Assembly: GCA_027315345.1 (NCBI GenBank)
Contig: DAHUYE010000035.1
Location: forward strand, 1 to 32,020
DNA length: 32,020 nucleotides
Origin: Actinomycetota bacterium
GTDB lineage: Bacteria; Actinomycetota; Acidimicrobiia; Acidimicrobiales; JAJPHE01
Direction: 5' to 3'
Below, one piece after another: positions 1 through 10,443 of the stretch. Within the stretch, counting starts at the first letter, position 1; each line of letters starts with the position of its first letter. Position numbers and translations under genes: made by a program. The notes under the pieces were generated by a model. That model saw only the letters and a list, made by a program, of their open reading frames with translations. It did no database searches and was not told the origin of the DNA.

Positions 1-229
1 CGGCGTTGGTCAGCTCCTGAATGCGGCGCAGCCGGTCGATGTCCATGTCGCTGTAGCGGCGGTTACCGCCCACGGTACGGGCCGGGTCCAGTAGACCCTT
101 GCGTTCATAGATGCGCAGGGTCTGGGGATGCACGCCGGCCAGCTCGGCCGCCACCGAGATGACGTAGACGGCCATCTGGCGGCGCAGCTCGTCCTCCCGC
201 CCGCCCGGTTCCGACTGACCGTCAGCCAC
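1..229 (-). CDS. hspR: HspR-type MerR-family heat-shock repressor (3' end outside window)
   Basis: Partial gene; only the first 76 codons lie in the window. Translation from a GTG at 229 gives a winged-helix MerR domain with the motifs [20 protein letters not shown] and [15 protein letters not shown], which are typical of HspR. HspR represses the dnaK operon by binding HAIR inverted repeats, usually with DnaK as co-repressor (family knowledge). It is the last visible gene of the dnaK-grpE-dnaJ-hspR order, the standard actinobacterial arrangement. An AAGGA lies about 11 nt before the GTG. The C-terminal part that would contact DnaK cannot be seen. Confidence 0.9.
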   Translation of the reverse strand, partial: MADGQSEPGGREDELRRQMAVYVISVAAELAGVHPQTLRIYERKGLLDPARTVGGNRRYSDMDIDRLRRIQELTNA

Positions 230-257
230 GTTGATCACCGTCCTTCACCGATTCATC

Positions 258-287
258 CATACGCCCAGGTCCACTCATACGCCCAGG
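258..287. repeat. 12-bp direct repeat at the dnaJ/hspR junction
   Basis: The 12-mer catacgcccagg occurs at 258-269 and again at 276-287, an 18-bp period. The second copy holds the last codons and stop of dnaJ, and the first lies in the gap before hspR. It looks like a small tandem duplication that lengthened the intercistronic spacer. Confidence 0.7.
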
Positions 288-1399
288 CCCTCCCGGGGCG
301 CGGGAGGAAGCACCGAGGCCAGGGCCTCGACGGCCTTGCGCTGCTCCTCGTTCAACTTCTCCGGTACGGCCACCTCCACCGTTACCAACAGGTCGCCCAC
401 CCCGGTGGGGGCGTGCACGCCCCGGCCCCGGACCCGCAGGGTCCGGCCCGCCTTGGTGCCCGGGGGCACCTTCAAGGTGACCGGGGTGGTCAGGGTGGGC
501 ACCTTGATCTCGGTGCCCAGCGCCGCCTCGGCAAAGGTAACCGGGACGTTCACGGTCAGGTCCTTCCCCTTGCGCCCGAAGATGCGATGGGGCGAGATGT
601 GCACAGTCACGAACAGGTCCCCGGGCGGTCCGCCGTTGCGGCCCGGACCGCCGCGGGCCTTGAGACGGATGCGCTGGCCTCCGACCACGCCGCCGGGGAT
701 GCGCACCCGCACCTGACGCTGGCGCATCTCCACCCCGCTGCCCTTGCAGTGGTGGCAGGGCTTTTCGATCTTGACGCCGGAGCCCCCGCAGTCCGGACAG
801 GGCTGGGAGAAGGAGAACAGCCCCTGGTTCTCGTCCTTCACGCCGCGCCCGCCGCAGGTGGGACAGACGGTGGCCTTGGTGCCCGGCTCGGCGCCGGTGC
901 CCCGGCACACGGCGCACTGGGCCTCGCTGAGGACGTTGACGCTGGTGGTCACCCCGTTGGCGGCATCCTCGAAGGTCAGATGCAACTCGGCCTCGAGGTC
1001 CGATCCCTTGCGGGGCGCCCGGGCTCCTCCCGATCCGGCCCCGCTGAACCCGCCACCGCCCCGGTTGCCTCGGCCGAATATCCCGCCCAGCAGATCGGAG
1101 AGGTCATCGACATGGAACCCACCGGCGCCACCGGCACCGCCGCCGAAGCCCCCAAAGCCGGCGGCGGCCGGACCGAGCCGGCGGACTTCGTCGTATTCCT
1201 TGCGCTTGTCCGCATCGCCCAGCACGTCGTAGGCGGCGGAGATCTCCTTGAACTTGTCCTCCGATCCCGGATGGGCGTCGGGGTGGTACTGCTTGGCCAG
1301 CTTGCGATAGGCGCGGGTGATGTCCTTATCGGTGGCGGCCTGCGTCACGCCGAGGACCTTGTAGTAGTCCTTCTCGAACCACTCCCGCTGGGGGGCCAC
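275..1399 (-). CDS. dnaJ: Chaperone DnaJ (Hsp40), type I
   Basis: Co-chaperone that delivers unfolded clients to DnaK and stimulates its ATPase. The 374-residue product has the complete type I layout. A J domain (about residues 10-75) carries the HPD motif at 39-41. A Gly/Phe-rich stretch covers about 80-125. Four zinc-binding CxxCxGxG repeats start at C162, C179, C201 and C215. A C-terminal beta-sandwich substrate domain runs to about 350. The start is a GTG at 1399, with AAGGGG about 7 nt upstream inside the end of grpE; the grpE stop is only 3 bp away, so the two are translated together. It ends 45 bp before hspR. The length is normal for the family and nothing is missing. Confidence 0.97.
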   Translation of the reverse strand: MAPQREWFEKDYYKVLGVTQAATDKDITRAYRKLAKQYHPDAHPGSEDKFKEISAAYDVLGDADKRKEYDEVRRLGPAAAGFGGFGGGAGGAGGFHVDDLSDLLGGIFGRGNRGGGGFSGAGSGGARAPRKGSDLEAELHLTFEDAANGVTTSVNVLSEAQCAVCRGTGAEPGTKATVCPTCGGRGVKDENQGLFSFSQPCPDCGGSGVKIEKPCHHCKGSGVEMRQRQVRVRIPGGVVGGQRIRLKARGGPGRNGGPPGDLFVTVHISPHRIFGRKGKDLTVNVPVTFAEAALGTEIKVPTLTTPVTLKVPPGTKAGRTLRVRGRGVHAPTGVGDLLVTVEVAVPEKLNEEQRKAVEALASVLPPAPREGLGV

Positions 1400-1402
1400 G
1401 AC

Positions 1403-2097
1403 TCAGCCCCTTACCTTCACCATGGCGGCCCGCAGCACCCGGCCCCGCCACCGGTAGCCGGGACGGAACACCTCCACCACCACCGCGCCAGTCTGGTCGT
1501 CCTCGGCCGGCTCGTGCATGACCGCCTCGGCCTCGTTGGGGTCGAACTCCTGATCCAGGGGATCCACCGTCTCCAGTCCCTCCTTGGCCAGGACCTCCCA
1601 CACCGACGCCGAGACCTGGGCCAGCGTCCGGCCGGCGTCGCTGTCGGCGTCGGAATGCGACAGGGCCAAGGCGAGGGTGTCGAGGGCGGGCAGCAGCTTG
1701 TTGACCAGACCCTCGGCGGCCCGCTCCAGCTGCTCGGTCTGCTGGCGGAGCATGCGCTTCTTGTAGTTCTCGAAGTCGGCCTGGACCCGGCGCATGCCGT
1801 CGAGATATTCGTCCCGCTCGATGGTCATGGCCGTGAGCGGATCCAGCACCTCCTCCAGCCCTTGTGACTCGGCGTCACCGTCCGGCCCGCCACTGGCGGC
1901 CGCGCCGGCTCCACCGGCCGGCCCGTCAACCGAATCGCCGGCCGCGTTGCCGCCGGCCGGGTCATCGTCCGTGGGCGGCGCCGCACCGGCGCCTGCCCCC
2001 GGGTCTGGGGTACCGGAGGCAGCGTCGGTGGTCTCCTCCGCCGGAGCGGGGGAAGCGTCGGGCTCAGGCGCAGGAGGAGAAGTGGTGTCCTCGCTGC

Positions 2098-2101
<4 letters not shown>
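1403..2101 (-). CDS. grpE: Nucleotide exchange factor GrpE
   Basis: Exchanges ADP for ATP on DnaK. The 232-residue product has an unusually long N-terminal tail (about residues 1-80) rich in Ala, Pro, Gly and acidic residues, which is probably disordered. The GrpE core follows, with the coiled-coil motif [10 protein letters not shown] at 107-116 and the C-terminal beta-domain signature [10 protein letters not shown] followed by [16 protein letters not shown]. The ATG at 2101 overlaps the dnaK stop (ATGA), which indicates coupling. Core motifs are intact; the long acidic tail is the only unusual trait and is common in high-GC actinobacteria. Confidence 0.96.
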
Positions 2102-3939
<1,838 letters not shown>

Positions 3940-3972
3940 TGGTTACTCCTCTAATCTTTCTGGTACCGGACG

Positions 3973-4004
3973 ATACTAACAACCTTGAGTGCAATGTTGT
4001 CAAC
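3973..4004 (-). promoter_or_regulatory. dnaK operon promoter with degenerate HAIR (HspR) operator
   Basis: Read on the minus strand, TTGACA (4003-3998) is followed after 18-19 nt by TTAGTA or TAGTAT (3979-3973), a good sigma70-type promoter. Inside it, the sequence from 4004 to 3984 has the layout of the HAIR consensus CTTGAGT-N7-ACTCAAG. The ACTCAAG half (3990-3984) is perfect, the 7-nt spacer is exact, and the other half reads GTTGACA, which keeps 4 of 7 positions. That half overlaps the -35 box, so bound HspR would block RNA polymerase. The operator call is inference from the known consensus and the linked hspR gene. Confidence 0.7.
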
Positions 4005-4020
4005 GTTGCCGGTGCCGGGA

Positions 4021-5175
4021 TCATTCCCGTCCCAGGCGGCGGGCCACCACGACGTCCGTGGAGGAGTGGGCGACGATGGAGACGGCCACTGTCACCACGG
4101 TCAGGAGGAAAATCCGCTCGGCCCTTGAGTTGTGCGACTGGAGGACCATCAGCCCATAGACCACCGATGCGAACCCCTTGGGTCCGAACCACGCCACCGC
4201 CGCTCGCTCGGCCCAGCCAAGGGCGCTGGCGTAAAGGGACAGGGTCAGAGCGGCCGGGCGGGCTATGACGATCACGGCGGCGGCGAAGGCCCAGCCGCCC
4301 ACTCCCACGCTGACGAGGAGGGCCGGGGTGACCAGGGCGCCCAGGGCCAGCAGGGCGGCCAGCTTCAGCAGCTCGGTGATGAGCTCACCGAATCGGTGGA
4401 ATGCGTCCCGGGCCGTCGGGCTCAGAGAGGCCACCGTGATCCCCCCGACGAAAGCGGCCAGGAACGGGTTGGCCCCGGTCACCTCGCACAGGGCCAGCAG
4501 CCCCAGACCGACGGCGAAGAGCCCCAGGGGCTCGTAGAGGGCGCTGGCGGCGAAGAGGCGCGTCTGCTCGAGGCGGATGTAGGCCCACGGCACCGCCACC
4601 CCGAGGGCCAGGCCGGCCACCAGGTCCCCGGCCAGGGAGACGGCATCCAACCGGTGGTCGCCGGTGACGGCCAGGAGCACGATGACTATGGGCAGGGCGA
4701 GCCCGTCGTTCAACCCGCTCTCAGCGTTGAGCAACTGACGCAGGCGGGCCGAGACCTCCTTCCGCCCGACGATGGCGGCGGCGAAGACCGGGTCGGTGGG
4801 GCTGAGGACCGCGCCCAGCAGGAAGGCGTCCGTCCAGCCCAGACCCCCCAACCAGCGGGCCAGGACGGCAATAATGGCCAGGGTGAGCGGAAGTCCGAGG
4901 AGGAGTGTCCGGCCCGGCAGGCGCCACGCCTTGCGCAGCTGGTCGGCCCCGGCGGCCATCCCGTCCGTGAACAGGACACTGAAGAGGGCCAGGTTGGCCA
5001 GTTGCTGCACCGCCGGCTGCCTGGGCGTGAGGCTGACGACCCCCAGGACCCCGGGGCCTGCCACCAGCCCGGCGACCAGGAACAGCACGGCGGTGGACAG
5101 CACGGTGCGATGCGCCAGCTGGGACAGGAGCACAGCCACGACCAGGCTGGCGGCAAAGACGAGCACGGCGACCAC
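4021..5175 (-). CDS. Na+(K+)/H+ antiporter, CPA1/NhaP type
   Basis: Polytopic membrane protein predicted to exchange cytoplasmic Na+ or K+ for protons. From a GTG at 5175 it has 384 residues and about a dozen hydrophobic segments, starting with VAVLVFAASLVVAVLL. The ion-binding motifs typical of CPA1 are present: SPTDPVFAAA with T127-D128, and NAESGLNDGLALP with N156-D157. The open frame continues upstream to 5502, but that part is His/Gly-rich and lies under the divergent DUF389 gene, so I took the GTG next to the first membrane helix, with GGGAG about 10 nt upstream. It ends 82 bp before dnaK but need not share its control. Confidence 0.87.
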   Translation of the reverse strand: MVAVLVFAASLVVAVLLSQLAHRTVLSTAVLFLVAGLVAGPGVLGVVSLTPRQPAVQQLANLALFSVLFTDGMAAGADQLRKAWRLPGRTLLLGLPLTLAIIAVLARWLGGLGWTDAFLLGAVLSPTDPVFAAAIVGRKEVSARLRQLLNAESGLNDGLALPIVIVLLAVTGDHRLDAVSLAGDLVAGLALGVAVPWAYIRLEQTRLFAASALYEPLGLFAVGLGLLALCEVTGANPFLAAFVGGITVASLSPTARDAFHRFGELITELLKLAALLALGALVTPALLVSVGVGGWAFAAAVIVIARPAALTLSLYASALGWAERAAVAWFGPKGFASVVYGLMVLQSHNSRAERIFLLTVVTVAVSIVAHSSTDVVVARRLGRE

Positions 5176-5220
5176 GCCCGGCAGTCTCCCAGCCTCGCCG
5201 CAGCCCGGGCCGATCTGACC

Positions 5221-6507
5221 GTGCAGCCCACCGCCCAGTCTGGGGGGCGCCAGGTCCCCCGCCACTCCCCCGCCGACCGGCGTCGGATAGTGGCCGCCCT
5301 CTACCCCGGCACCGGCGAGGCGCACCACTGGTGGTTCCGCTTCAGCCTCATGATGAGCCTCTCGATGGTCGTGGCCCTCATGGGCCTGTCCGAGAACTCG
5401 GCCGCGGTGGTCATCGGAGCCATGCTCATCGCCCCCCTCATGACCCCGGTGCTGGGCATGGGGGCGGCGGTGGCCATGGCCTGGGGCCGACGGCTGCGCC
5501 ACTCCCTGTCGGCCACGGCGGTCGGGACCGTCGGCGGCGTGGCCCTGGCCTGGGCCCTGACCATGATGCTTCCCTCCTCGGACCGAGCCCTCACCGGTGA
5601 GGTCCTGGCCCGGACGAGCCCCGACCTGCGCGACCTGTTCATCGGGCTGGCCGCCGGCGGCGCCGGCGCCTACGCCACCAGCCGGGAGGACGTCTCCTCC
5701 GCCCTACCCGGGGTGGCCGTGGCCGTGGCCCTGGTCCCGCCCCTGGCCACGGTGGGCTTCACCCTGGCAGTGGGGCGGACCGATCTGGCCGGCGGGGCCC
5801 TGCTCCTGTACCTCACCAACCTGGCCGCCATCGTGCTGGCGGCCACGGTCGTGTTCCTGGTCACCGGCTTCGTGCCCGCCGGCCGGCGCCGGGCGCCGGG
5901 GATCCGCTTCGGATTGGTGGCCCTGGTGGTGGGGCTGGCCGCGGTGGCGGTGCCCCTCACCGCTCGCACACTGGGCGCCGTCGAGCACGCCGGCACCACC
6001 CGTCAGGTCACCCAGGCCGCCCTGGCGTGGCTGTCCGCCGAGCCGGGACTGCAGCTCGGTGCGGTCGAAATCAGCGGGGCCAAGGTGGCCGTGGAGGTGA
6101 TCGGCCCCCAGGCCCCCCCGGCGTCGCCCGCCCTGGTGGCGGCCCTCCAGGGGATCCTTGGACCCCAGTCGGCGGTGCAGGTCCGCTGGTTCCAGACCGG
6201 GACCAGCTCCGACGCCTCGCGCTCGCCCTCCTCGGCCCCTCTCACCGAGTCCAAACTGCGGCCCCTGGTCCAGGCCTGGCTGGCTTCGGCCCCGGGAGGT
6301 CCGAACGGCACCCACGTCACCGACATCTCTGTAAGCGGCGACAACGTCACCGTGGCCCTGACCGGGCCCACCCCTCCGCCATCGGCGTCCTCCCTGGCCA
6401 GCCTGATGAGCACGACGCTCGCCCGCACCGTGCAGGTGTCCGTGGACTGGCGAGCTCCGCCCACCAGCTCCACGACGGTCCCTGACGCCACCAGCACGAC
6501 GTCGTAG
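5221..6507 (+). CDS. DUF389 family membrane protein
   Basis: Function unknown; DUF389 proteins are integral membrane proteins. From a GTG at 5221 the product has 428 residues. The family signature is clear: GEAHHWWFRFSLMMSLS, then GLSENSAAVVIGAMLIAPLM at about 55-74. Five or six hydrophobic helices follow to about residue 245. The C-terminal 180 residues are soluble, with two weakly similar alpha/beta blocks and a Ser/Thr-rich end. No clear Shine-Dalgarno is seen, and a second GTG at 5290 is possible but would cut the conserved start. It diverges from the antiporter gene with only 45 bp between starts, so the two probably share a control region. Confidence 0.85.
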   Translation: MQPTAQSGGRQVPRHSPADRRRIVAALYPGTGEAHHWWFRFSLMMSLSMVVALMGLSENSAAVVIGAMLIAPLMTPVLGMGAAVAMAWGRRLRHSLSATAVGTVGGVALAWALTMMLPSSDRALTGEVLARTSPDLRDLFIGLAAGGAGAYATSREDVSSALPGVAVAVALVPPLATVGFTLAVGRTDLAGGALLLYLTNLAAIVLAATVVFLVTGFVPAGRRRAPGIRFGLVALVVGLAAVAVPLTARTLGAVEHAGTTRQVTQAALAWLSAEPGLQLGAVEISGAKVAVEVIGPQAPPASPALVAALQGILGPQSAVQVRWFQTGTSSDASRSPSSAPLTESKLRPLVQAWLASAPGGPNGTHVTDISVSGDNVTVALTGPTPPPSASSLASLMSTTLARTVQVSVDWRAPPTSSTTVPDATSTTS

Positions 6508-6551
6508 ACCAGGTTGGCCGTGCGGCGGGATCCACTTCGGTACGGTGGGCC

Positions 6552-9386
6552 ATGGGGTTGGATCCAGGCTGCGAGGTGGTGTTCCTCCCCGCCGATCCAC
6601 CCCGGGCCAGCCGGTTCGGGCTGTGGGGACCGGCCGTGGACGCCGGCGCCACCGACAGCATCGAGCTGGTGCTGCCGGTGGGCCAGGGAGTGCGCCGGCG
6701 CCAGGTGAAAGCCCGGTGCATAGATATGGACACCGCACTGGCCGAGCTGGTCGACCTGGAGGCGGGCTCGGCGTCGGAGACGGCCATGGCCTGGTCGGTG
6801 GCCCTCAACGCCGGCCTCGGTCTGGTGTCCCGGGGCCGGCTCCACCCCGGGGCCACGCCCGCCGGGTGGGATACCTGGCGGGCAGGACCGCTGGACCCGC
6901 CCGATTCCGAGTACGTGCGCCGTCTGGCCGAGGCCCTCCCTCCCCGGGCCCACGCCCTGCCGGTGACCGGCTCCCGGCCCCTGGCCGTCCGCTCGCCCGA
7001 GGCCCTCATCCGGGCCTGCTGGGACGCGGTGGCCGACACCATGGTCCGCACCGCGGCGGCCCCGGCCGTCATGGCCGCCCTGGCCGGCGGGGCCGGGGCC
7101 GGCCGGGCCGCGGCAAAAGCCGGTGACTCCACCGGGGTGCTGACCGCGGCCGAGCCGGTGGCCGTCGGGGCGCTGGCCGACTGGCTGGCCGAGTGCGCGG
7201 CCGGCACCGACGCCGGAGGACGCCTGGGCCTGCGCCTCGAGCTGCCGGTCGACGCGGACGACGAGGCCCGGGCCGTCCTCCAGGTCCGTAGCCGGGCCGA
7301 GCCCAGCCTGGTGGTCGACGCCGCCGAGTTCTGGCGGGCCCCGGCCGCCGTCCTGGCCCGCTTCGGGGCCCGGGCCGAGGCCGATCTGCTCCGCTCGCTG
7401 CGCCAGGCGGCCCGGGCCTGGCCTCCCCTGGAGCCGGCCCTGCGCCAGCGGGCGCCCTGGGGGGTCGAGCTGGGCGACTCGGACGTGACCGACCTCCTGG
7501 GCCCGGCGGCCGAGGCCCTGGGTGCGGCCGGGGTCGAGCTCCTCTGGCCGGCCGAGCTGATGGAGTCCGGGCTGAGCCTGCGGGCCGTGGCCGTCCCCAC
7601 GCCGTCGCCCGCCCCCGTGGCCGGAGCCGGCCTGGACCTGGCCGCCCTGGTCGAATACCGCTGGGAGCTGGCCATCGGTGACGAGGTCCTCACCGCCGAG
7701 GAGGTCGACGCCCTGGCCGAGGCCAAGCGTCCCTTCGTCCGGCTCCGGGGCCGCTGGGTGGCCGCCGACCCGGCTCTCCTGGAGAAGGCCCGCCGGCGCC
7801 AGGCCGCCCGCCGCCTGAGCGCGGCCCAGGTCCTGGCCGGGGCCCTGGCCGGGATGGTGGAGGTGGACGGGGAGCGGGTGGAGCTGGCCGTGGAGGGCCC
7901 GCTAGCCGACCTGGCCGGCCGACTTCGCCGTTTGGCCGGGGCCGATGGTCCCGGACCCGAGCCGGCCGGGGCCCCGGAGGGACTGACCGGCACCCTGCGG
8001 CCCTACCAGGCCCGAGGTCTGGCCTGGCTGGAGGAGATGTGCGCCACCGGCCTGGGGGGCTGCCTGGCCGATGACATGGGCCTGGGCAAGACCATCCAGG
8101 TCATCGCCCTTCACCTGGCCCGCCGGGCCACCGGCGCCGGCCCGACCCTGGTCGTCTGTCCCACCAGCCTGCTGGGCAGCTGGGAGCGCGAACTGGGCCG
8201 CTTCGCCCCCGACGTGACCGTCCGGCGCTTCCACGGCGCCGAGCGCCACCTGGCCGAAGTCGCCCCCGACGAAGTCGTCCTCGTCACCTACGGCGTCGTC
8301 CGCCGCGATCGCCCGGCGCTGGCGGAAATCGGGTGGGGCCTGGTGGTGGCCGACGAAGCCCAGCACGTCAAGAACCCCCTGGCCCGCACGGCCCGGGAGC
8401 TGCGCGCCATCCCCGCCGCCGCCCGGGTGGCGCTCACGGGCACCCCGGTGGAGAACCGGCTTTCGGACCTGTGGGCCATCCTGGACTGGACCACCCCGGG
8501 CCTGCTCGGTCCCCTGGAGCAGTTCCGGACCCGGGTGGCCGTCCCCGTGGAGCGCTACCGGGACCCGGAGGCCACCGAGGCCCTGGCCCGCATGACCCGG
8601 CCGTTCCTGCTGCGCCGGCGCAAGACCGATCCCGGCATCGCCCCAGAGCTGCCGGCCAAGACCGAGACCGACCGCCTCGTCCCCCTCACCCGGGAGCAGG
8701 CCACCCTCTATGAAGCGGTGGTGCGCGAGGCCATGGAGCGCATCCGCTCCCAAGAGGGCATCGCCCGCCGGGGCCTGGTCCTGGCCCTCCTGACCGGGCT
8801 CAAGCAGATCTGCAACCACCCGGCCCAGTACCTGCACCAGCCCGGGCCCATCCCCGGACGGTCGGGCAAGCTGGCCGCCCTGGACGAGCTGGTCGACATC
8901 GTCACCGGGGCCGGGGACTCCGTCCTGGTTTTCTCCCAGTACGTGGAGATGGGCCGGATCATCGAGGCCCACCTGCACACCCGCGGTATCGCCACCCGCT
9001 TCCTGCACGGCTCGGTGCCGGCCCGCCGGCGCGAGGCCATGGTGGAGGAGTTCCAGGCCGGGCTGGCCCCGGTCTTCCTCCTCTCCCTCAAGGCGGGGGG
9101 CACCGGTCTCAACCTCACCCGGGCCACCCACGTCATTCACTTCGACCGCTGGTGGAACCCGGCGGTGGAGGACCAGGCCACCGACCGGGCCTACCGCATC
9201 GGCCAGGACCGCCCCGTCCAGGTCCACCGTCTGGTGACCGAGGGCACGGTGGAAGACCGGGTGGCCACCTTGCTCAGCGCCAAGCGGGCCCTGGCCGAGG
9301 CCGTGGTCGGTTCGGGCGAGGGCTGGCTGAGCGAGATGTCCAATGACGACCTGGACGAGCTGGTCTCACTCGGAGCGGCCCGGTGA
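6552..9386 (+). CDS. SNF2/HepA-family helicase-like ATPase
   Basis: Superfamily 2 ATPase expected to translocate on duplex DNA. The 944 residues split into a long Ala/Leu-rich N-terminal region (about 1-480) that resembles the SNF2-associated domain of bacterial homologues, and a complete SNF2 motor from about 485. The motor has Walker A DDMGLGKT at 507-514, the DEAQH box at 601-605, LTGTPVENRLSDLWAIL (motif III), and a C-terminal helicase lobe with VFSQYVEMG and the motif VI region QATDRAYRIGQ near 875. All catalytic motifs look intact. The stop overlaps the start of the SWIM gene, so both are translated from one message. Its biological role is not shown by sequence; DNA repair, transcription recycling or defence are all possible. 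Confidence 0.93.
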   Translation: MGLDPGCEVVFLPADPPRASRFGLWGPAVDAGATDSIELVLPVGQGVRRRQVKARCIDMDTALAELVDLEAGSASETAMAWSVALNAGLGLVSRGRLHPGATPAGWDTWRAGPLDPPDSEYVRRLAEALPPRAHALPVTGSRPLAVRSPEALIRACWDAVADTMVRTAAAPAVMAALAGGAGAGRAAAKAGDSTGVLTAAEPVAVGALADWLAECAAGTDAGGRLGLRLELPVDADDEARAVLQVRSRAEPSLVVDAAEFWRAPAAVLARFGARAEADLLRSLRQAARAWPPLEPALRQRAPWGVELGDSDVTDLLGPAAEALGAAGVELLWPAELMESGLSLRAVAVPTPSPAPVAGAGLDLAALVEYRWELAIGDEVLTAEEVDALAEAKRPFVRLRGRWVAADPALLEKARRRQAARRLSAAQVLAGALAGMVEVDGERVELAVEGPLADLAGRLRRLAGADGPGPEPAGAPEGLTGTLRPYQARGLAWLEEMCATGLGGCLADDMGLGKTIQVIALHLARRATGAGPTLVVCPTSLLGSWERELGRFAPDVTVRRFHGAERHLAEVAPDEVVLVTYGVVRRDRPALAEIGWGLVVADEAQHVKNPLARTARELRAIPAAARVALTGTPVENRLSDLWAILDWTTPGLLGPLEQFRTRVAVPVERYRDPEATEALARMTRPFLLRRRKTDPGIAPELPAKTETDRLVPLTREQATLYEAVVREAMERIRSQEGIARRGLVLALLTGLKQICNHPAQYLHQPGPIPGRSGKLAALDELVDIVTGAGDSVLVFSQYVEMGRIIEAHLHTRGIATRFLHGSVPARRREAMVEEFQAGLAPVFLLSLKAGGTGLNLTRATHVIHFDRWWNPAVEDQATDRAYRIGQDRPVQVHRLVTEGTVEDRVATLLSAKRALAEAVVGSGEGWLSEMSNDDLDELVSLGAAR

Positions 9387-10429
9387 GCCCGCCCCGCCGG
9401 CGCCCTGCCGGCCGTCGCCCTTCCAGCCCGGGCCTGGCCCCCGGCACCCGCCGGGGCTTCGGTAAGACCCCGTGGGGAGCGGCCTGGGTCAACGCCCTGG
9501 AGACCCGGGCCCGCCTCGATCCCAACCGCCTGCCCCGGGGCCGCACCTACGCCCGGTGGGGACATGTCGGTCCCCTGACCGTGGCGCCGGGGCGGATCGA
9601 GGCCTCGGTCACCGGCAGCGCCGTGGACGCCTACCGGGTCTGGATCCGGGTGCGGGAGCTGGACCAGGCCGAGTGGGAGCGGCTCCTGGACATGATCTCG
9701 GCCCAGGTCGGCCACGCCGCCGCCCTCCTGGACGGTGAGCTGCCCCCCGAGCTGGTGGAAGAAGCCCGGTCGACCGGTGTCGATCTCCTGCCCGGACCCG
9801 GGGACCTCTCCCCCCGCTGTTCCTGTCCGGACTGGGCCGATCCCTGCAAGCACGCCGCCGCCGTCTGTTACCTGGTGGCCGATGTCCTGGATGCCGATCC
9901 GTTTGCCCTCCTGCTGCTGCGGGGCCGCTCCAGCCTGGAGGTGATGGCCGGCCTGCGGGCCCGCCGGGCCACCGGGCCGGCGGGAGTGGCCGGCTCGGAC
10001 GACTCCGACCGCGGCGTCCCGGCGGCGGCCGCCTATCGCCGCGCCCAGGAGCCGGGGCGCCCGACCCTGCCCGCTCCGCCCCTTCCCCCTCCCCACCCGG
10101 GCACCCCTCTGCCCCTGGCCGCCGACCCCCCACCCACCTCGGGCCTCAGCTCGGCCGGCCTGGCCGCCGTGGCCGGCGACGCCGCCCGGCGGGCCCACGC
10201 CCTGGCCCTGGGAGCATCCACATCGGTGGCCCTGGGCCTGGACGCCCGGACCGACCTGGCCCGGTGGGCGGCCGGCCTGACCGGGGAAGGCGCGAGGCCG
10301 GCCGGCTTGAGCCTCGAAGCCCTGGCCCGGGCCGGCGGCGTGACCAAACCTCAGCTGGAACGCGACGCCCGGGCCTGGGCCGAGGCAGGTTCGGACGCCG
10401 CTGACCCTCAGGAGGCGGAGGTGGAGTAG
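9383..10429 (+). CDS. SWIM zinc-finger protein, SNF2 partner
   Basis: Starts at a GTG that overlaps the helicase stop (GTGA). The 348-residue product has an N-terminal domain with the motif GFGKTPWGAAWVNALE, common at the start of bacterial SWIM proteins. A SWIM zinc finger follows, CSCPDWADPCKH, with ligands C146, C148, C155 and H157 (CxCx6CxH). The C-terminal half is low-complexity Pro/Ala-rich with a small helical end. SWIM fingers bind DNA or proteins (family knowledge), so this is probably the targeting subunit of the SNF2 motor encoded just before it. The catalytic or binding role of the N-terminal domain is unknown. Confidence 0.9.
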   Translation: MSPPRRRPAGRRPSSPGLAPGTRRGFGKTPWGAAWVNALETRARLDPNRLPRGRTYARWGHVGPLTVAPGRIEASVTGSAVDAYRVWIRVRELDQAEWERLLDMISAQVGHAAALLDGELPPELVEEARSTGVDLLPGPGDLSPRCSCPDWADPCKHAAAVCYLVADVLDADPFALLLLRGRSSLEVMAGLRARRATGPAGVAGSDDSDRGVPAAAAYRRAQEPGRPTLPAPPLPPPHPGTPLPLAADPPPTSGLSSAGLAAVAGDAARRAHALALGASTSVALGLDARTDLARWAAGLTGEGARPAGLSLEALARAGGVTKPQLERDARAWAEAGSDAADPQEAEVE

Positions 10430-10443
10430 AGGAGCTGCCTGGA

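Noticed and set aside
128-1867. Long plus-strand open frame (579 codons) over hspR, dnaJ and grpE
   Set aside because: It is a mirror of the chaperone genes in high-GC DNA: Gly/His/Leu-rich with no family motif.
4132-5220. Upstream extension of the DUF389 frame
   Set aside because: Lies antisense to the antiporter gene and reads Gln/Gly/Glu-rich; the family signature starts only after 5221.
5176-5502. N-terminal extension of the antiporter frame
   Set aside because: His/Gly-rich, no membrane segment, and opposite the DUF389 start; the GTG at 5175 fits the family length.
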